A stretch of 64,000 nt of DNA from assembly GCF_024138715.1 (NCBI RefSeq), contig NZ_CP092074.1, positions 5,113,491-5,177,490 of the forward strand. Direction: 5' to 3'. The stretch is from Emticicia sp. 21SJ11W-3 (GTDB taxonomy: Bacteria; Bacteroidota; Bacteroidia; Cytophagales; Spirosomataceae). The position numbers and the translations under genes are program-made. The notes below the pieces were generated by a model that did not search any database, had not been told where the DNA came from, and saw only the letters and a program-made list of their open reading frames with translations. Positions 55,488 through 64,000 of this stretch are shown piece by piece (positions within the stretch are counted from its first letter, which is position 1; each line of letters starts with the position of its first letter).

Positions 55488-58400
55488 TTACTTGATTTTT
55501 CTGAAATAATTATCCGTTTGTTTCTTATAAAAGGGTGTATAATTAGGAGGAACTGTTCTGATAAGTTCTACCTGTTTTATTTTCTCTTGTAAGAATTTCT
55601 CCATAGATGGTGGAGCCGGCCGATTAAATTGTTGCGCCGTACGCGACTGACGATTCGGGTCTTCTTCCTGTTGTTTAATAGCTTTTTCAGCTTCCAATAA
55701 ACGGGTCTGGATATCCTTTGACCGTCTTATTAATTCAGGGTTTATTTTTTTATTTACAAGGTCTGTTTCGTTTTCATCCATCTTCTTCTCAAGTTCCTTT
55801 AATTCGTTACCGAGTTTTTTGCCAGCTTCTGTTCCTTTCAGGTCTTCTTGTAATTGTTGAATCATCTTTCTTAATCTGGCTTGTTCCTGTGCCAGACGTG
55901 CTGCTTCTTCAGACATCTGCCTGCCTGTTCCTTGCCCCTGCCCCATTTTTTCCATACCCTGGTTTAGCTTTTGTTGCATTTCTCCTAGTGGCATTTGAGA
56001 TGGCTTCTGATTCTTCTTTCCTTTTTTACCGCTTCCAGGCATGGCGTTGGCCATCATTTGCTGCATCTGATTAAAGGTATCGCTCAACATCAACGCCAGA
56101 TTATTAATGGATGTCATGGCAAATTGCTGCTTGGCCGATGCCACATTCAGTTTACGTTCCTTGATAAACTTCACACTTTCATCCATCGAATTACGCATGG
56201 TAGTAACTTCTTTGGTAATGAACGATTGAATCTGCAACACACGTTTGGCTAATGAATAAAGGCTGTCTTCAATAATTTTGGCGTCATCCTGTAGTTTTAA
56301 CTGGTCTTGCGATAATTTCACAAAACGGGGGTCAGAGACTGTCATGGTGCGGAAGTTCTTCATTAGGCTTTCCTGGTCAAAAGACAGTTTTACCAGGTTT
56401 TCCAGTATGGCTCTCATGGCATCCAGGTCTTCATCCATTTCCTGCATTTCAGCACTCTGCATTTCTTCCGACATCTGCCTGGCCATTTGTCTCATTTTTG
56501 AGGCAGCCTTTTTCTGGCTCTTTGATGCCGATGATTTCTGCTTTTGCTCAAGCTGTTTACTGGCATTTTTCTGCTCTTTAGATATTTCTTCCTGCTCTTC
56601 TTTTTTTGTATCAAGGTCCTTTTTTAATTCTTTACTGAGTTTATCTATATCTTCCATCTTTTCTTTCATATCGTCAAACTCATTATTCAGATCCTCCTGT
56701 TCTTCTTTTAAATCTTTATTCTTGTTTTCATCCTGATTCCCCTTATCAGCTTCTTCCTGTTTCTTTGTTTCATCAGCAAGATTATCTTGTTTGTCGGCAA
56801 GTTTTTCTAATTCCTGAGCGGCTTTTTCAACTTTTTGTTGCAATTGTAATTGTTTAAATAACTTTAAAGTGCGGTCAATTTCCCTATCCATATTCCGCTC
56901 TTTATTTTTTAGTTTTTCCAATTGCTCAATGGTTTTTTCGTCCATGTCTTTATTAAGCAATTTTTTAAGCTCTTCATACATTTTGCTCGACTCATCATTC
57001 ATTAACTCATTCATCAGTTTTTTCAACTGCTGCATTTTTTCCTGCATCTGAGGGCTTTGCTGTTGGAAACGATTGGCTTTATCCTGCATACTGTCAAACT
57101 GCTCCTGCAATGCTTTTAATTCATTAACCAGGTCATCACGCTTTCTGAGTAGCTCTTCCAATTGTTTTTTCTCCTGAAAATCAAGGTCTTTTTTGCTCTT
57201 AAGCCGGTTTTCAAGGGTATTCAGCTCATTTTTTAATTTCTTCGACTTCTCAGTTATTTTCTCAAGCATGTTTTCGGTCTTCTCAGTAGCTTTTTCTATC
57301 TCAGCATCATATAGCTTAGTAGATGGCAGAGAAAGTGTCATAACGGGCGTTTTTGAGCTTTTAGAGCCATTAATTCCGTCGTTATCCCATAGCTGTAAGT
57401 AATATTCAACTTTATTACCAGGATTCAGCTTTAAATCTGTTAAAGGTAGCTGGTAATAAAAACTCTGCGAAACCTGCGATTTGTTAAAGGCAACGTCTAA
57501 TGGTTGAAAATCCTCACTTTTGTTATTGTCTCTGACAGTCTTATAGAATAATTTAAACTGCGACAGTCCGTAATCATCGGTAATGTTTCCGCCTAAAACA
57601 ATATAATTGAATAATGTAGAATCTCTTAACTGCTCCAGTTGTATTTGTGGATACTTATCCGGAATTACATTTATGTAAAAGTCAACGTTTTCCCGGTTAC
57701 TACTAAATTCATTTTTTAATTGAATCTGGTAAGAAATTGAGTTTTTGAGGCGCTTTAAATAAGAAAAATTGTCTCCAAAACCATCTTTAGCAGGTACTTT
57801 GCCTTCATTGTTAAAACTCAAAAATAAGGAGTCTGTATTGGCAGCCTTTAAATTCCATTGTATTGTGGTACCTTCCGGAACTACCAGATTACCCACGTTA
57901 TTGAAATTTTCGTTGGCTTTATTAAGGTAAGCAGGGTAATTTAGACTAACATCAAAAGATAATAAGTTAGGCCTACTAACCAGCTCCAGCTCAAACTGGT
58001 TAGACTTATAGCCGGAGGCAAGAAAATGAAAATCGACAGCGTTCTGTACCTTTGAAAAAGTAAAAGAATAGGTTTTATTATCAGTTGAGTTCATTTTAAA
58101 CTTTCTGTCATTGGCCACCAGGTATACAGCTTCTGGTATGGCATTACCAATGAGTTTGAGATTTAATATAAAATCTTCATTTTTTATGGCTTTTAGCTCA
58201 TCGTTGGTTATCTCAAATTTAAATGGTGCTTCTTCGGCAAACTCTTTCTGAAAATACACAATCCGCTCAGTGCTGCTCCTGAAAAATTTAGGAGAAACAG
58301 CAGCTATCAATAAAATCAGAACCAGCGGTGGCAGTGCGTACTTGAGGTATTTCTTGTTTTCACTGAATTTGATAGCATCGGCAAAGCGAACAAATTTCAA

Positions 58401-58808
58401 ATCCTGCGATTTCTGATTAATACTTGCCTGCAATAGAGCGTTGTCTTTCTCTGAAAACTGTGCTAACTGAAGTGTATTGAGGAGCCTATCCCCTACCTCC
58501 GGAAAAAACTTTCCGATTTCTTGAGCGGCTTTTTCATAAGTAAGTGGTTCGTTCAGATGTAGCAGATACATAATGGGTTTGATAACCCAGAAGATAAGCG
58601 AGTAAATGGTAACTCCAACAAATAGCAGTAGTAAAGCCCCTCTTACAAAAGAATTGAAACGGCCGAAATACTCAATGGTATTGAGCAACAAAAAAGAGCT
58701 GAGCAATAAACCTAAAGTAATTAATGAACCTTTAATTAAAAGATTCTTATAATACCGACGCTTGTACTCATCAATTTTTTCGAAAAGAGCTTTAACAGTA
58801 CCCGACAT
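55488..58808 (-). CDS. DUF4175-type large membrane protein with coiled coil
   Basis: 1106 residues. There are two N-terminal membrane helices (about 22-45 and 52-78) and a third near 155-172. An extracytoplasmic beta-rich region (about 180-490) follows. A long coiled coil (about 500-800, Lys/Glu/Gln-rich) comes next, then a Gln/Met-rich stretch (QMQQMMANAMPGSGKKG) and a charged tail. It matches the DUF4175 family, whose function is unknown; an envelope scaffold is possible. It lies upstream of mnmG, across the parS sites, and shares their region but not an evident function. Confidence 0.82.
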   Translation of the reverse strand: MSGTVKALFEKIDEYKRRYYKNLLIKGSLITLGLLLSSFLLLNTIEYFGRFNSFVRGALLLLFVGVTIYSLIFWVIKPIMYLLHLNEPLTYEKAAQEIGKFFPEVGDRLLNTLQLAQFSEKDNALLQASINQKSQDLKFVRFADAIKFSENKKYLKYALPPLVLILLIAAVSPKFFRSSTERIVYFQKEFAEEAPFKFEITNDELKAIKNEDFILNLKLIGNAIPEAVYLVANDRKFKMNSTDNKTYSFTFSKVQNAVDFHFLASGYKSNQFELELVSRPNLLSFDVSLNYPAYLNKANENFNNVGNLVVPEGTTIQWNLKAANTDSLFLSFNNEGKVPAKDGFGDNFSYLKRLKNSISYQIQLKNEFSSNRENVDFYINVIPDKYPQIQLEQLRDSTLFNYIVLGGNITDDYGLSQFKLFYKTVRDNNKSEDFQPLDVAFNKSQVSQSFYYQLPLTDLKLNPGNKVEYYLQLWDNDGINGSKSSKTPVMTLSLPSTKLYDAEIEKATEKTENMLEKITEKSKKLKNELNTLENRLKSKKDLDFQEKKQLEELLRKRDDLVNELKALQEQFDSMQDKANRFQQQSPQMQEKMQQLKKLMNELMNDESSKMYEELKKLLNKDMDEKTIEQLEKLKNKERNMDREIDRTLKLFKQLQLQQKVEKAAQELEKLADKQDNLADETKKQEEADKGNQDENKNKDLKEEQEDLNNEFDDMKEKMEDIDKLSKELKKDLDTKKEEQEEISKEQKNASKQLEQKQKSSASKSQKKAASKMRQMARQMSEEMQSAEMQEMDEDLDAMRAILENLVKLSFDQESLMKNFRTMTVSDPRFVKLSQDQLKLQDDAKIIEDSLYSLAKRVLQIQSFITKEVTTMRNSMDESVKFIKERKLNVASAKQQFAMTSINNLALMLSDTFNQMQQMMANAMPGSGKKGKKNQKPSQMPLGEMQQKLNQGMEKMGQGQGTGRQMSEEAARLAQEQARLRKMIQQLQEDLKGTEAGKKLGNELKELEKKMDENETDLVNKKINPELIRRSKDIQTRLLEAEKAIKQQEEDPNRQSRTAQQFNRPAPPSMEKFLQEKIKQVELIRTVPPNYTPFYKKQTDNYFRKIK

Positions 58809-58898
58809 AGTATGAAAAAGTTAAGGAGTTTCTATTTGCAACGACTCAATAAATCTAATTTACTATATTTTAACGGAAACTTGCTCTTTTTAGTGAAA

Positions 58899-58939
58899 GG
58901 GAATATTCAATTTATTTAATATTAATATTGAATATTCCC
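58899..58939. repeat. AT-rich inverted repeat downstream of xth
   Basis: GGGAATATTCAAT pairs exactly with ATTGAATATTCCC (13 bp) around 15 bases. It lacks a clear T-run, so it may be a 3' mRNA-stabilising stem or weak terminator of xth. Confidence 0.6.
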
Positions 58940-58966
58940 GAATACCTACGTATATGCACTAGATTT

Positions 58967-59734
58967 TTAATTAAAATCGATACAAAGTTCTATCGGGCAG
59001 TGATCAGAGCAATGTAAATCAGGATGGATGAGAGCGCTCTTCAGTTGTGCTTCCATAGGTTTTGAGGCAAAGTGGTAATCAATACGCCAGCCAAGATTCT
59101 TGGCCCTAGCCCCTGCCCTGTATGACCACCAGGTATAATGATGAGGGTCTTTATTAAAGAAACGGAAGGTATCAATGTAACCGTTCTCAATAAATTTGCC
59201 AACCCAGGCGCGTTCTTCTGGTAAGAAACCCGAAGAATTGGCATTGGATTTCGGATTATGAATGTCTATTTCTGTATGACAAATGTTCACGTCGCCACTC
59301 ACAATCAGGTTTGGAATAACCTCATTTAGTTTTTGTACGTAAATGAAAAAATCATCCAGAAATTTCATTTTTATTGTCTGCCTTATATCGCCGGTAGTTC
59401 CGGAAGGGAAATAGGCGCATAATAATGAGAAATTATCATAGTCTGCCCTGATAACCCGGCCTTCAAAGTCATACTCAGCTATGCCTATGCCGTATTCAAC
59501 GTGCTTAGGCCTTATTTTTGTTAGTATGGCAACGCCGCTATAGCCACGTTTCTGTGCAGGAAACCAGTAGCAATGAAAGCCTAATTCTTCAAATGCCGGG
59601 GCAATTAGTTCTGTTTCAGAAATCTTAATTTCTTGTAAACAGATAGCATCAGGTTGTGTAATTTTTAGCCAATCTAATAATCCCTTATTGATGGCGGCAC
59701 GTATGCCATTGACATTGTAGCTGATAATTTTCAT
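58967..59734 (-). CDS. xth: Exodeoxyribonuclease III (AP endonuclease)
   Basis: 255 residues. Metal-binding Asn7 in SYNVNGIR and Glu35 in CLQEIKISE, the catalytic SGDVNICHTEIDIHNPK, WRIDYHFAS and the final SDHCPIEL. It repairs abasic sites and removes 3' blocks. The ATG overlaps the stop of an upstream 118-residue gene (ATGA), so translation is coupled. Confidence 0.95.
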   Translation of the reverse strand: MKIISYNVNGIRAAINKGLLDWLKITQPDAICLQEIKISETELIAPAFEELGFHCYWFPAQKRGYSGVAILTKIRPKHVEYGIGIAEYDFEGRVIRADYDNFSLLCAYFPSGTTGDIRQTIKMKFLDDFFIYVQKLNEVIPNLIVSGDVNICHTEIDIHNPKSNANSSGFLPEERAWVGKFIENGYIDTFRFFNKDPHHYTWWSYRAGARAKNLGWRIDYHFASKPMEAQLKSALIHPDLHCSDHCPIELCIDFN

Positions 59735-60087
59735 ATATGTAGTCCGACTTCGGTTCTGAAATATTCTATCACAAAATGTTTCAACAGGTTTTCCTGCGCC
59801 AGTAAGTCAAAATTAGGTAAAGGTTTTATAAGTTTCCAATGAGGCCAGCCTTCAGCATCTACCCCATCGAGTACGTAATATCCACCATAACTTAATACTT
59901 TGCAAATAGCTATGTGCATTAAATCCTGTTTTTCTTCTTTTGTAAAGAATTTTTTGCCTTTCCCTAACTCCTGTACACCAATTATAAACAATACACCATT
60001 GAGGTCGACTGGTTTTTTTCCCAGATTTTGTTTCAGAAACATTAATAATGTTTGCCAGTTTTCTTTTAAATTAACATCGTCTGTCAT
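59731..60087 (-). CDS. Small conserved protein of unknown function, coupled to xth
   Basis: 118 residues from the ATG at 60087 (an in-frame TTG at 60093 adds two residues). It has no signal peptide. Features are VLFIIGVQELGKGKKFFTKEEKQDLMHIA, shortened here to IIGVQELGKGKKFFTKEEKQ, then YYVLDGVDAEGWPHWK with conserved-looking Trp/His. I do not recognise the family. It overlaps xth by four bases, so the two are co-translated, which hints at a shared role in DNA or nucleotide metabolism; this is inference only. It is divergent from the ComF gene. Confidence 0.75.
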   Translation of the reverse strand: MTDDVNLKENWQTLLMFLKQNLGKKPVDLNGVLFIIGVQELGKGKKFFTKEEKQDLMHIAICKVLSYGGYYVLDGVDAEGWPHWKLIKPLPNFDLLAQENLLKHFVIEYFRTEVGLHI

Positions 60088-60124
60088 GCACAATTCTATT
60101 TATTTACAAACTTAATGAAAGCTT

Positions 60125-60811
60125 ATGAAATGGGTAAATCATTTGGTAGATATAATCTATCCGAAAACGTGTGAATCTTGTGGTGATACACTTTTGGGTG
60201 GAGAAAAACTGATTTGTACTAAATGCCTTATAGATTTACCCAGAACCTATACACACCTAAAGCCCGACGTTGATATAGAAAAAAGATTCTGGGGAAAACT
60301 CAATGTTGCATTTACAATTTCTTTTGTAAGGTTTTCTAAAAAGGGAAAAGTGCAGCGCTTGTTGCATCAGCTGAAATACAAAAACAAACCAGAGCTGGGT
60401 GTTTTGTTGGGCGAGCTTTATGGACGGGATTTAAAAGCAGCAGGGTTTGATAAAAAAATAGATTTGATTATAGGTGTGCCGATGCATAAAGAAAAAGAGA
60501 AACAGCGAGGCTATAATCAGGCCAACTGTATAGCCGAAGGATTATCAAACGCACTTGGTGTTCCGTACGATACAGCAGTTGCAAAAAAATTGATCAGCAC
60601 CACTACCCAAACCAACAAGAGCCGGTTTGAACGTTTCACGAATGCACAGAATGTTTTTGATATAGACGATACCGAAAAGATAAAGGGTAAGAGAATTGCG
60701 ATTGTTGATGATGTGCTGACGACGGGCGCCACGATAGAATCTTTCGGACAGTCTTTATTAAACGGAGGATGCTCTGAAATTGCCATAATTACGATCGCTG
60801 CTGCCGACTGA
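60125..60811 (+). CDS. comF: ComF family phosphoribosyltransferase-like protein
   Basis: 228 residues. N-terminal zinc ribbon (Cys16, Cys19, Cys31, Cys34; CESCG and ICTKC), then a phosphoribosyltransferase domain with PRPP loop IAIVDDVLTTGATIE and GVPMHKEKEKQRGYNQ. ComF proteins assist DNA uptake and natural transformation, or act in nucleotide scavenging; the activity is not proven here. The start is 37 bases from the divergent small gene. Confidence 0.9.
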   Translation: MKWVNHLVDIIYPKTCESCGDTLLGGEKLICTKCLIDLPRTYTHLKPDVDIEKRFWGKLNVAFTISFVRFSKKGKVQRLLHQLKYKNKPELGVLLGELYGRDLKAAGFDKKIDLIIGVPMHKEKEKQRGYNQANCIAEGLSNALGVPYDTAVAKKLISTTTQTNKSRFERFTNAQNVFDIDDTEKIKGKRIAIVDDVLTTGATIESFGQSLLNGGCSEIAIITIAAAD

Positions 60812-60852
60812 GAATTGGCTGTAGCAAAACGAATCGGGGGTTGATAGGGAAT

Positions 60853-60880
60853 AAAAAAACCTTGGCGGCCAGCCAAGGTT
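60853..60880 (-). terminator. Terminator of gldJ
   Basis: AACCTTGGC pairs with GCCAAGGTT around GGCCA. On the minus strand a T-run of seven follows. It also faces the convergent comF gene. Confidence 0.85.
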
Positions 60881-60911
60881 CAAAAATCAATATAACTTGC
60901 TTATAATGAGC

Positions 60912-62183
60912 TTATAACTTACGTTTTCCTTTAGGTCCGATTGCAATCATTGCGCAACGGAAACCAATGGTTGCAGTGGCAGAGTCCTGGTTTAAATAAC
61001 GACGCGTACCCGGCGACAACCAATAGGCAACGTCGTTCCACGAACCTCCTTTATAAACACGTAATTTATTATCAATCAGGGTATTAAATCCTTTCTTGTC
61101 GTAAAGGCTTTCTTCATCCATGTAATCATTACGTCTGATAGGGTTCAAATCGTTCACATCCTGGAATGAGTTAGGTCTATACAGGTCAATAACCCATTCG
61201 TTCACATTACCAGCCATGTTATACAAACCAAAATCGTTTGGAGGAAAATCGTAAACTTCCATTGTAATGATACCGCCGTCGTTACTGCGGCCGGCTATAC
61301 CGGCGAAGTCACCCCTGCCCCTTTTAAAGTTGGCCAGCATAGCTCCTTTCTTGCTACCTTTAGGTGTACGCAAAGACGAACCATCCCAGGGATAAATGCG
61401 CTGATTAGATTGGTTCTCGTCCATGTATTGTGTACCCACCATAGCTTTGGCTGCATATTCCCATTCAGCCTCTGTCGGAAGCCGATAACTAGGCAGTACG
61501 TTTCCGGTTTCAATGGCTAAACGGCTTTCAACTCTGGCTTGTGGAGCCTGTGTTGTTGGGTTTCTTCGGTTTTTTCTGGTTTTTGGAGCAGCACGCATGG
61601 CCATTTCGCTATTAACTGCGCGGGTTCTCCATTTACAATAATCAGAAGCCTGTACCCATGTTACACCCACAACAGGATACAATCTGAAACCGGGGTATCT
61701 TAGATATTGTTCCGTATATTGGTCATTAAAAGAGAGTTTATTCATCCAGACAGTGGTATCGGGCAAGGCAGACTCATAAAACTCCTGAGAAGAATCTCTC
61801 TGAACACTGTATAGATACTCAAGCCAGTTGAGGTTTGAAATCTCGGTTTCGTCCATATAAAAAGAAGATACCGTTACTGTTCTTTCAAGGTTATCGCGAG
61901 AGTAAGCAATGTCTTCTTCAACAGTACCCATTGTAAAGCGTCCTCCTTCAATATACACCAGGTTAGGCCCAGCGGGCTGCCCTTTAAACGAATTCACCTG
62001 AAAACCTTCATTTGCCGGCCCTCTCCTCGCTTTTCTACCTTTTTTTTCTTTTGCGTATGCTATACCTGTTGCATTACTGTTACGCCCCGGATCAATACTG
62101 GTTCTTTTTTTGCTCGAACAACCACTTAGGACAAGCGACAGGGCTAATGCTCCTGTAATCGAACTAAAAAGTATTCTTTTCAT
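60912..62183 (-). CDS. gldJ: GldJ-like gliding motility / type IX secretion lipoprotein
   Basis: 423 residues. Lipobox VLSGC (Cys about 22). An FGE-sulfatase (formylglycine-generating enzyme-like) fold fills the rest: VYIEGGRFTMGTVEED, FYMDETEISNLNWLEYL, YPVVGVTWVQASDYCKWR, NMAGNVNEWV and WNDVAYWLSPGTRRY. The ALPDTTVW segment and overall layout match GldJ, an outer-membrane lipoprotein needed for gliding and type IX secretion; GldK is a close alternative. No other gld or por gene is in the window, so whether the cell glides is not shown. Confidence 0.8.
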   Translation of the reverse strand: MKRILFSSITGALALSLVLSGCSSKKRTSIDPGRNSNATGIAYAKEKKGRKARRGPANEGFQVNSFKGQPAGPNLVYIEGGRFTMGTVEEDIAYSRDNLERTVTVSSFYMDETEISNLNWLEYLYSVQRDSSQEFYESALPDTTVWMNKLSFNDQYTEQYLRYPGFRLYPVVGVTWVQASDYCKWRTRAVNSEMAMRAAPKTRKNRRNPTTQAPQARVESRLAIETGNVLPSYRLPTEAEWEYAAKAMVGTQYMDENQSNQRIYPWDGSSLRTPKGSKKGAMLANFKRGRGDFAGIAGRSNDGGIITMEVYDFPPNDFGLYNMAGNVNEWVIDLYRPNSFQDVNDLNPIRRNDYMDEESLYDKKGFNTLIDNKLRVYKGGSWNDVAYWLSPGTRRYLNQDSATATIGFRCAMIAIGPKGKRKL

Positions 62184-62279
62184 TGTAAAAATGATTTGTG
62201 TTAATAGAATTCGTTTTGCAAAAATAGGTTATTTGGCGTTAATATCTTCATATACTGTTCCGCAAAACTGAAAGAAAGG

Positions 62280-64000
62280 TCAATCTTTTCCAACAAACTT
62301 ACTTAAAAGTATATCTAAATCATCAATAGTATGTAAATTTTCTACTGTAAAAAGAAGTTTTGATTTCAATTCCTTCAAAGAACACTTTTTAGGGTTGTTT
62401 TTTATGTAATCCAGAATCCTACCAAATTTATCTGCCTGGAAATACTCCGTTTTCTCAGAGGAAACGAAATAACATTTTAAGATATTGTTTTTTAAAGTTA
62501 ATTTTTCGAAACCTAATTGCTCGGCTTTCCATCTGATTCTTACCATTTTAACAAGATTCTGTACTTCTTGTGGCATAGGACCGAACCGGTCGATAAGGGA
62601 TGACTGAAAAGCTGATAATTCTTCTTCTTTTTCGATGTTATCAAGCTGATTATACAACGAAAGGCGTTCAGATATATTACTCACGTAATTTTCTGGTATA
62701 ATTATCTGCAAATCTGTCTCAATCTGGCAGTCTGGCAAACGCAAATCTGCAGTTGTAGCTGTCAGTTCCTTCATAAAGAGGTCTTTAAACTCGGTTTCTT
62801 TCAGCTCCTGCACAGCTTCATCCAGAATTTTATGATAGGTTTCGTAGCCCAGATCATTGATAAACCCGCTTTGCTCGGAACCGAGCAGGTTTCCGGCACC
62901 TCTGATGTCTAAATCACGCATAGAAACCTTAAATCCATCGCCCAAATCAGAAAACTCTTCCAATGTCTGAAGTCTTTTTCGGCCATCACTTGATAAAACA
63001 GACATAGGTGGCGTAAGCAGATAACAGAAGGCTTTACGGTTTGAACGCCCTACCCTGCCCCTCATTTGATGCAAGTCTGACATGCCGAAATTCTGCGCCT
63101 GATTGATAATGATAGTATTAGCATTTGGAATATCAAGCCCCGATTCAATAATGTTGGTAGAAACCAGCACGTCATATTCGCCCTCAACAAACTTCATCAT
63201 TACCTTTTCAAGCCTGTCGCCTTCCATTTGTCCATGAGCTATGCCAATTTTGGCATCTGGTACCAGTCTTAAAATGATATTGGCAATAGATTCAATATCA
63301 TTAACCCTGTTATGAACAAAATAGACCTGCCCACCGCGTTTGAGTTCATAGCTGATGGCGTCACGAATCATTTCTTCTCTAAAAACATGCACCTCTGTTG
63401 TTACAGGCTGCCTGTTGGGCGGAGGCGTTGAAATAACAGATAAATCTCTTGCCCCCAGTAATGAAAAATGCAGTGTGCGAGGTATAGGTGTGGCTGTAAG
63501 CGTAAGCACATCAACATTTAACTTCAGTTCTTTAAGTCTGTCTTTGGCTTTTACACCAAATTTTTGTTCTTCGTCTATAATAAGCAGGCCTAAATTCTTA
63601 AACTCAATGTCTTTGTTCAGTATTCGGTGAGTGCCTATCAGTATATCAATTTTGCCTTCTTTAAGCTTTTTAAGTGTTTCAGCAACCTCTTTGGCACTTC
63701 TGAACCGGCTTATCTGGTCAACAGTTACAGGCAATTTGGCAAGGCGTTCGGCAAATGTTTTGTGGTGTTGCATTGCCAGAATAGTTGTAGGTACCAGTAC
63801 AGCCACCTGCTTGCTATCGGCTACAGCTTTAAAGGCCGCCCGGATGGCCACTTCTGTTTTGCCAAAGCCTACATCTCCGCATACCAGCCTATCCATCGGA
63901 TACGGTTTTTCCATGTCTTCTTTTACATCGCTGGTAGCTTTGGCCTGGTCTGGGGTATCTTCATAAAAGAATGATGATTCCAGCTCGGCCTGCATGAATC
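62280..64000 (-). CDS. mfd: Transcription-repair coupling factor Mfd, C-terminal part (start outside window)
   Basis: About 573 codons visible; the frame stays open to the window edge, so the N-terminal UvrB-like and RNA-polymerase-binding parts lie beyond it. The helicase motifs are in order: Walker A GDVGFGKTEVA, IIDEEQKFGV, TATPIPRTL, STNIIESGLDIPNANTIII and QMRGRVGRSNRKAF. The C-terminal TRCF domain follows, with LSLYNQLDNIEKEEEL. Mfd removes stalled RNA polymerase at lesions and recruits excision repair. The gene ends 97 bases from gldJ on the same strand. Confidence 0.95.
   Translation of the reverse strand, partial: FMQAELESSFFYEDTPDQAKATSDVKEDMEKPYPMDRLVCGDVGFGKTEVAIRAAFKAVADSKQVAVLVPTTILAMQHHKTFAERLAKLPVTVDQISRFRSAKEVAETLKKLKEGKIDILIGTHRILNKDIEFKNLGLLIIDEEQKFGVKAKDRLKELKLNVDVLTLTATPIPRTLHFSLLGARDLSVISTPPPNRQPVTTEVHVFREEMIRDAISYELKRGGQVYFVHNRVNDIESIANIILRLVPDAKIGIAHGQMEGDRLEKVMMKFVEGEYDVLVSTNIIESGLDIPNANTIIINQAQNFGMSDLHQMRGRVGRSNRKAFCYLLTPPMSVLSSDGRKRLQTLEEFSDLGDGFKVSMRDLDIRGAGNLLGSEQSGFINDLGYETYHKILDEAVQELKETEFKDLFMKELTATTADLRLPDCQIETDLQIIIPENYVSNISERLSLYNQLDNIEKEEELSAFQSSLIDRFGPMPQEVQNLVKMVRIRWKAEQLGFEKLTLKNNILKCYFVSSEKTEYFQADKFGRILDYIKNNPKKCSLKELKSKLLFTVENLHTIDDLDILLSKFVGKD

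Overview
The window comes from the chromosome of a Bacteroidota bacterium, most likely a Cytophagales relative. This rests on several signs: two TonB-dependent receptors of the outer-membrane beta-barrel type, a GldJ-type gliding/secretion lipoprotein, a PVC-type heme-binding dehydrogenase, a DUF4175 protein, an RpoN with the Bacteroidota architecture, and recurrent TAnnTTTG (-7) plus TTTG/TTG (-33) promoters instead of sigma-70 boxes. The DNA is AT-rich and gene-dense, with long intrinsic terminators. I see no prophage, insertion sequence, CRISPR array, rRNA or tRNA.

Layout. 0-4.2 kb: the 3' end of a TonB receptor, a PepSY membrane protein (probably iron uptake) and a membrane-anchored nitrilase-family amidase. 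4.3-7.1 kb: purQ-udk and a divergent CRY-DASH-like flavoprotein. 7.1-9.6 kb: lemA with two TPM-domain genes and a lipoprotein. 9.7-13.7 kb: a small exported protein, pth/pyrR head to head, a KAPA-synthase-like enzyme and an SGNH hydrolase. 13.7-18 kb: a two-component system and rpoN. 18.2-25 kb: a TetR-controlled tripartite RND efflux operon with a candidate operator. 25.4-33.5 kb: pyrD, a YceI protein, a complete TonB receptor and a large PVC-type propeller/HEAT/cytochrome c lipoprotein. 33.5-37.5 kb: an ECF-sigma/TonB-domain membrane protein pair, a low-complexity lipoprotein and an enoyl-CoA hydratase. 37.7-48.6 kb: kup, a sugar-nucleotide epimerase, hemE, a DUF2520 protein, fbaA, a polysaccharide deacetylase, a GDSL hydrolase, a monooxygenase-like protein, a radical SAM protein and accD. 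49.3-64 kb: a TPR protein, an Ig-like lipoprotein, mnmG, a DUF4175 protein, xth, a small coupled gene, a ComF family gene, gldJ and the 3' part of mfd.

The most notable signal is between 48.9 and 55.4 kb. Two non-coding stretches on either side of the TPR gene carry clusters of DnaA boxes (several exact TTATCCACA plus close variants). Two exact 16-bp parS palindromes (TGTTCCACGTGAAACA) lie just upstream of mnmG, a gene often found beside replication origins. Together these suggest the chromosomal origin and centromere region, with a bipartite-like box arrangement flanking a TPR gene rather than dnaA. Gene orientation does not switch here, so the call needs a skew plot.

A second non-coding signal sits upstream of hemE (about 41945-42207, minus strand). 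It is a promoter-to-terminator unit without an ORF, with nested and mutually exclusive stems. It looks like an unannotated structured RNA or a leader.
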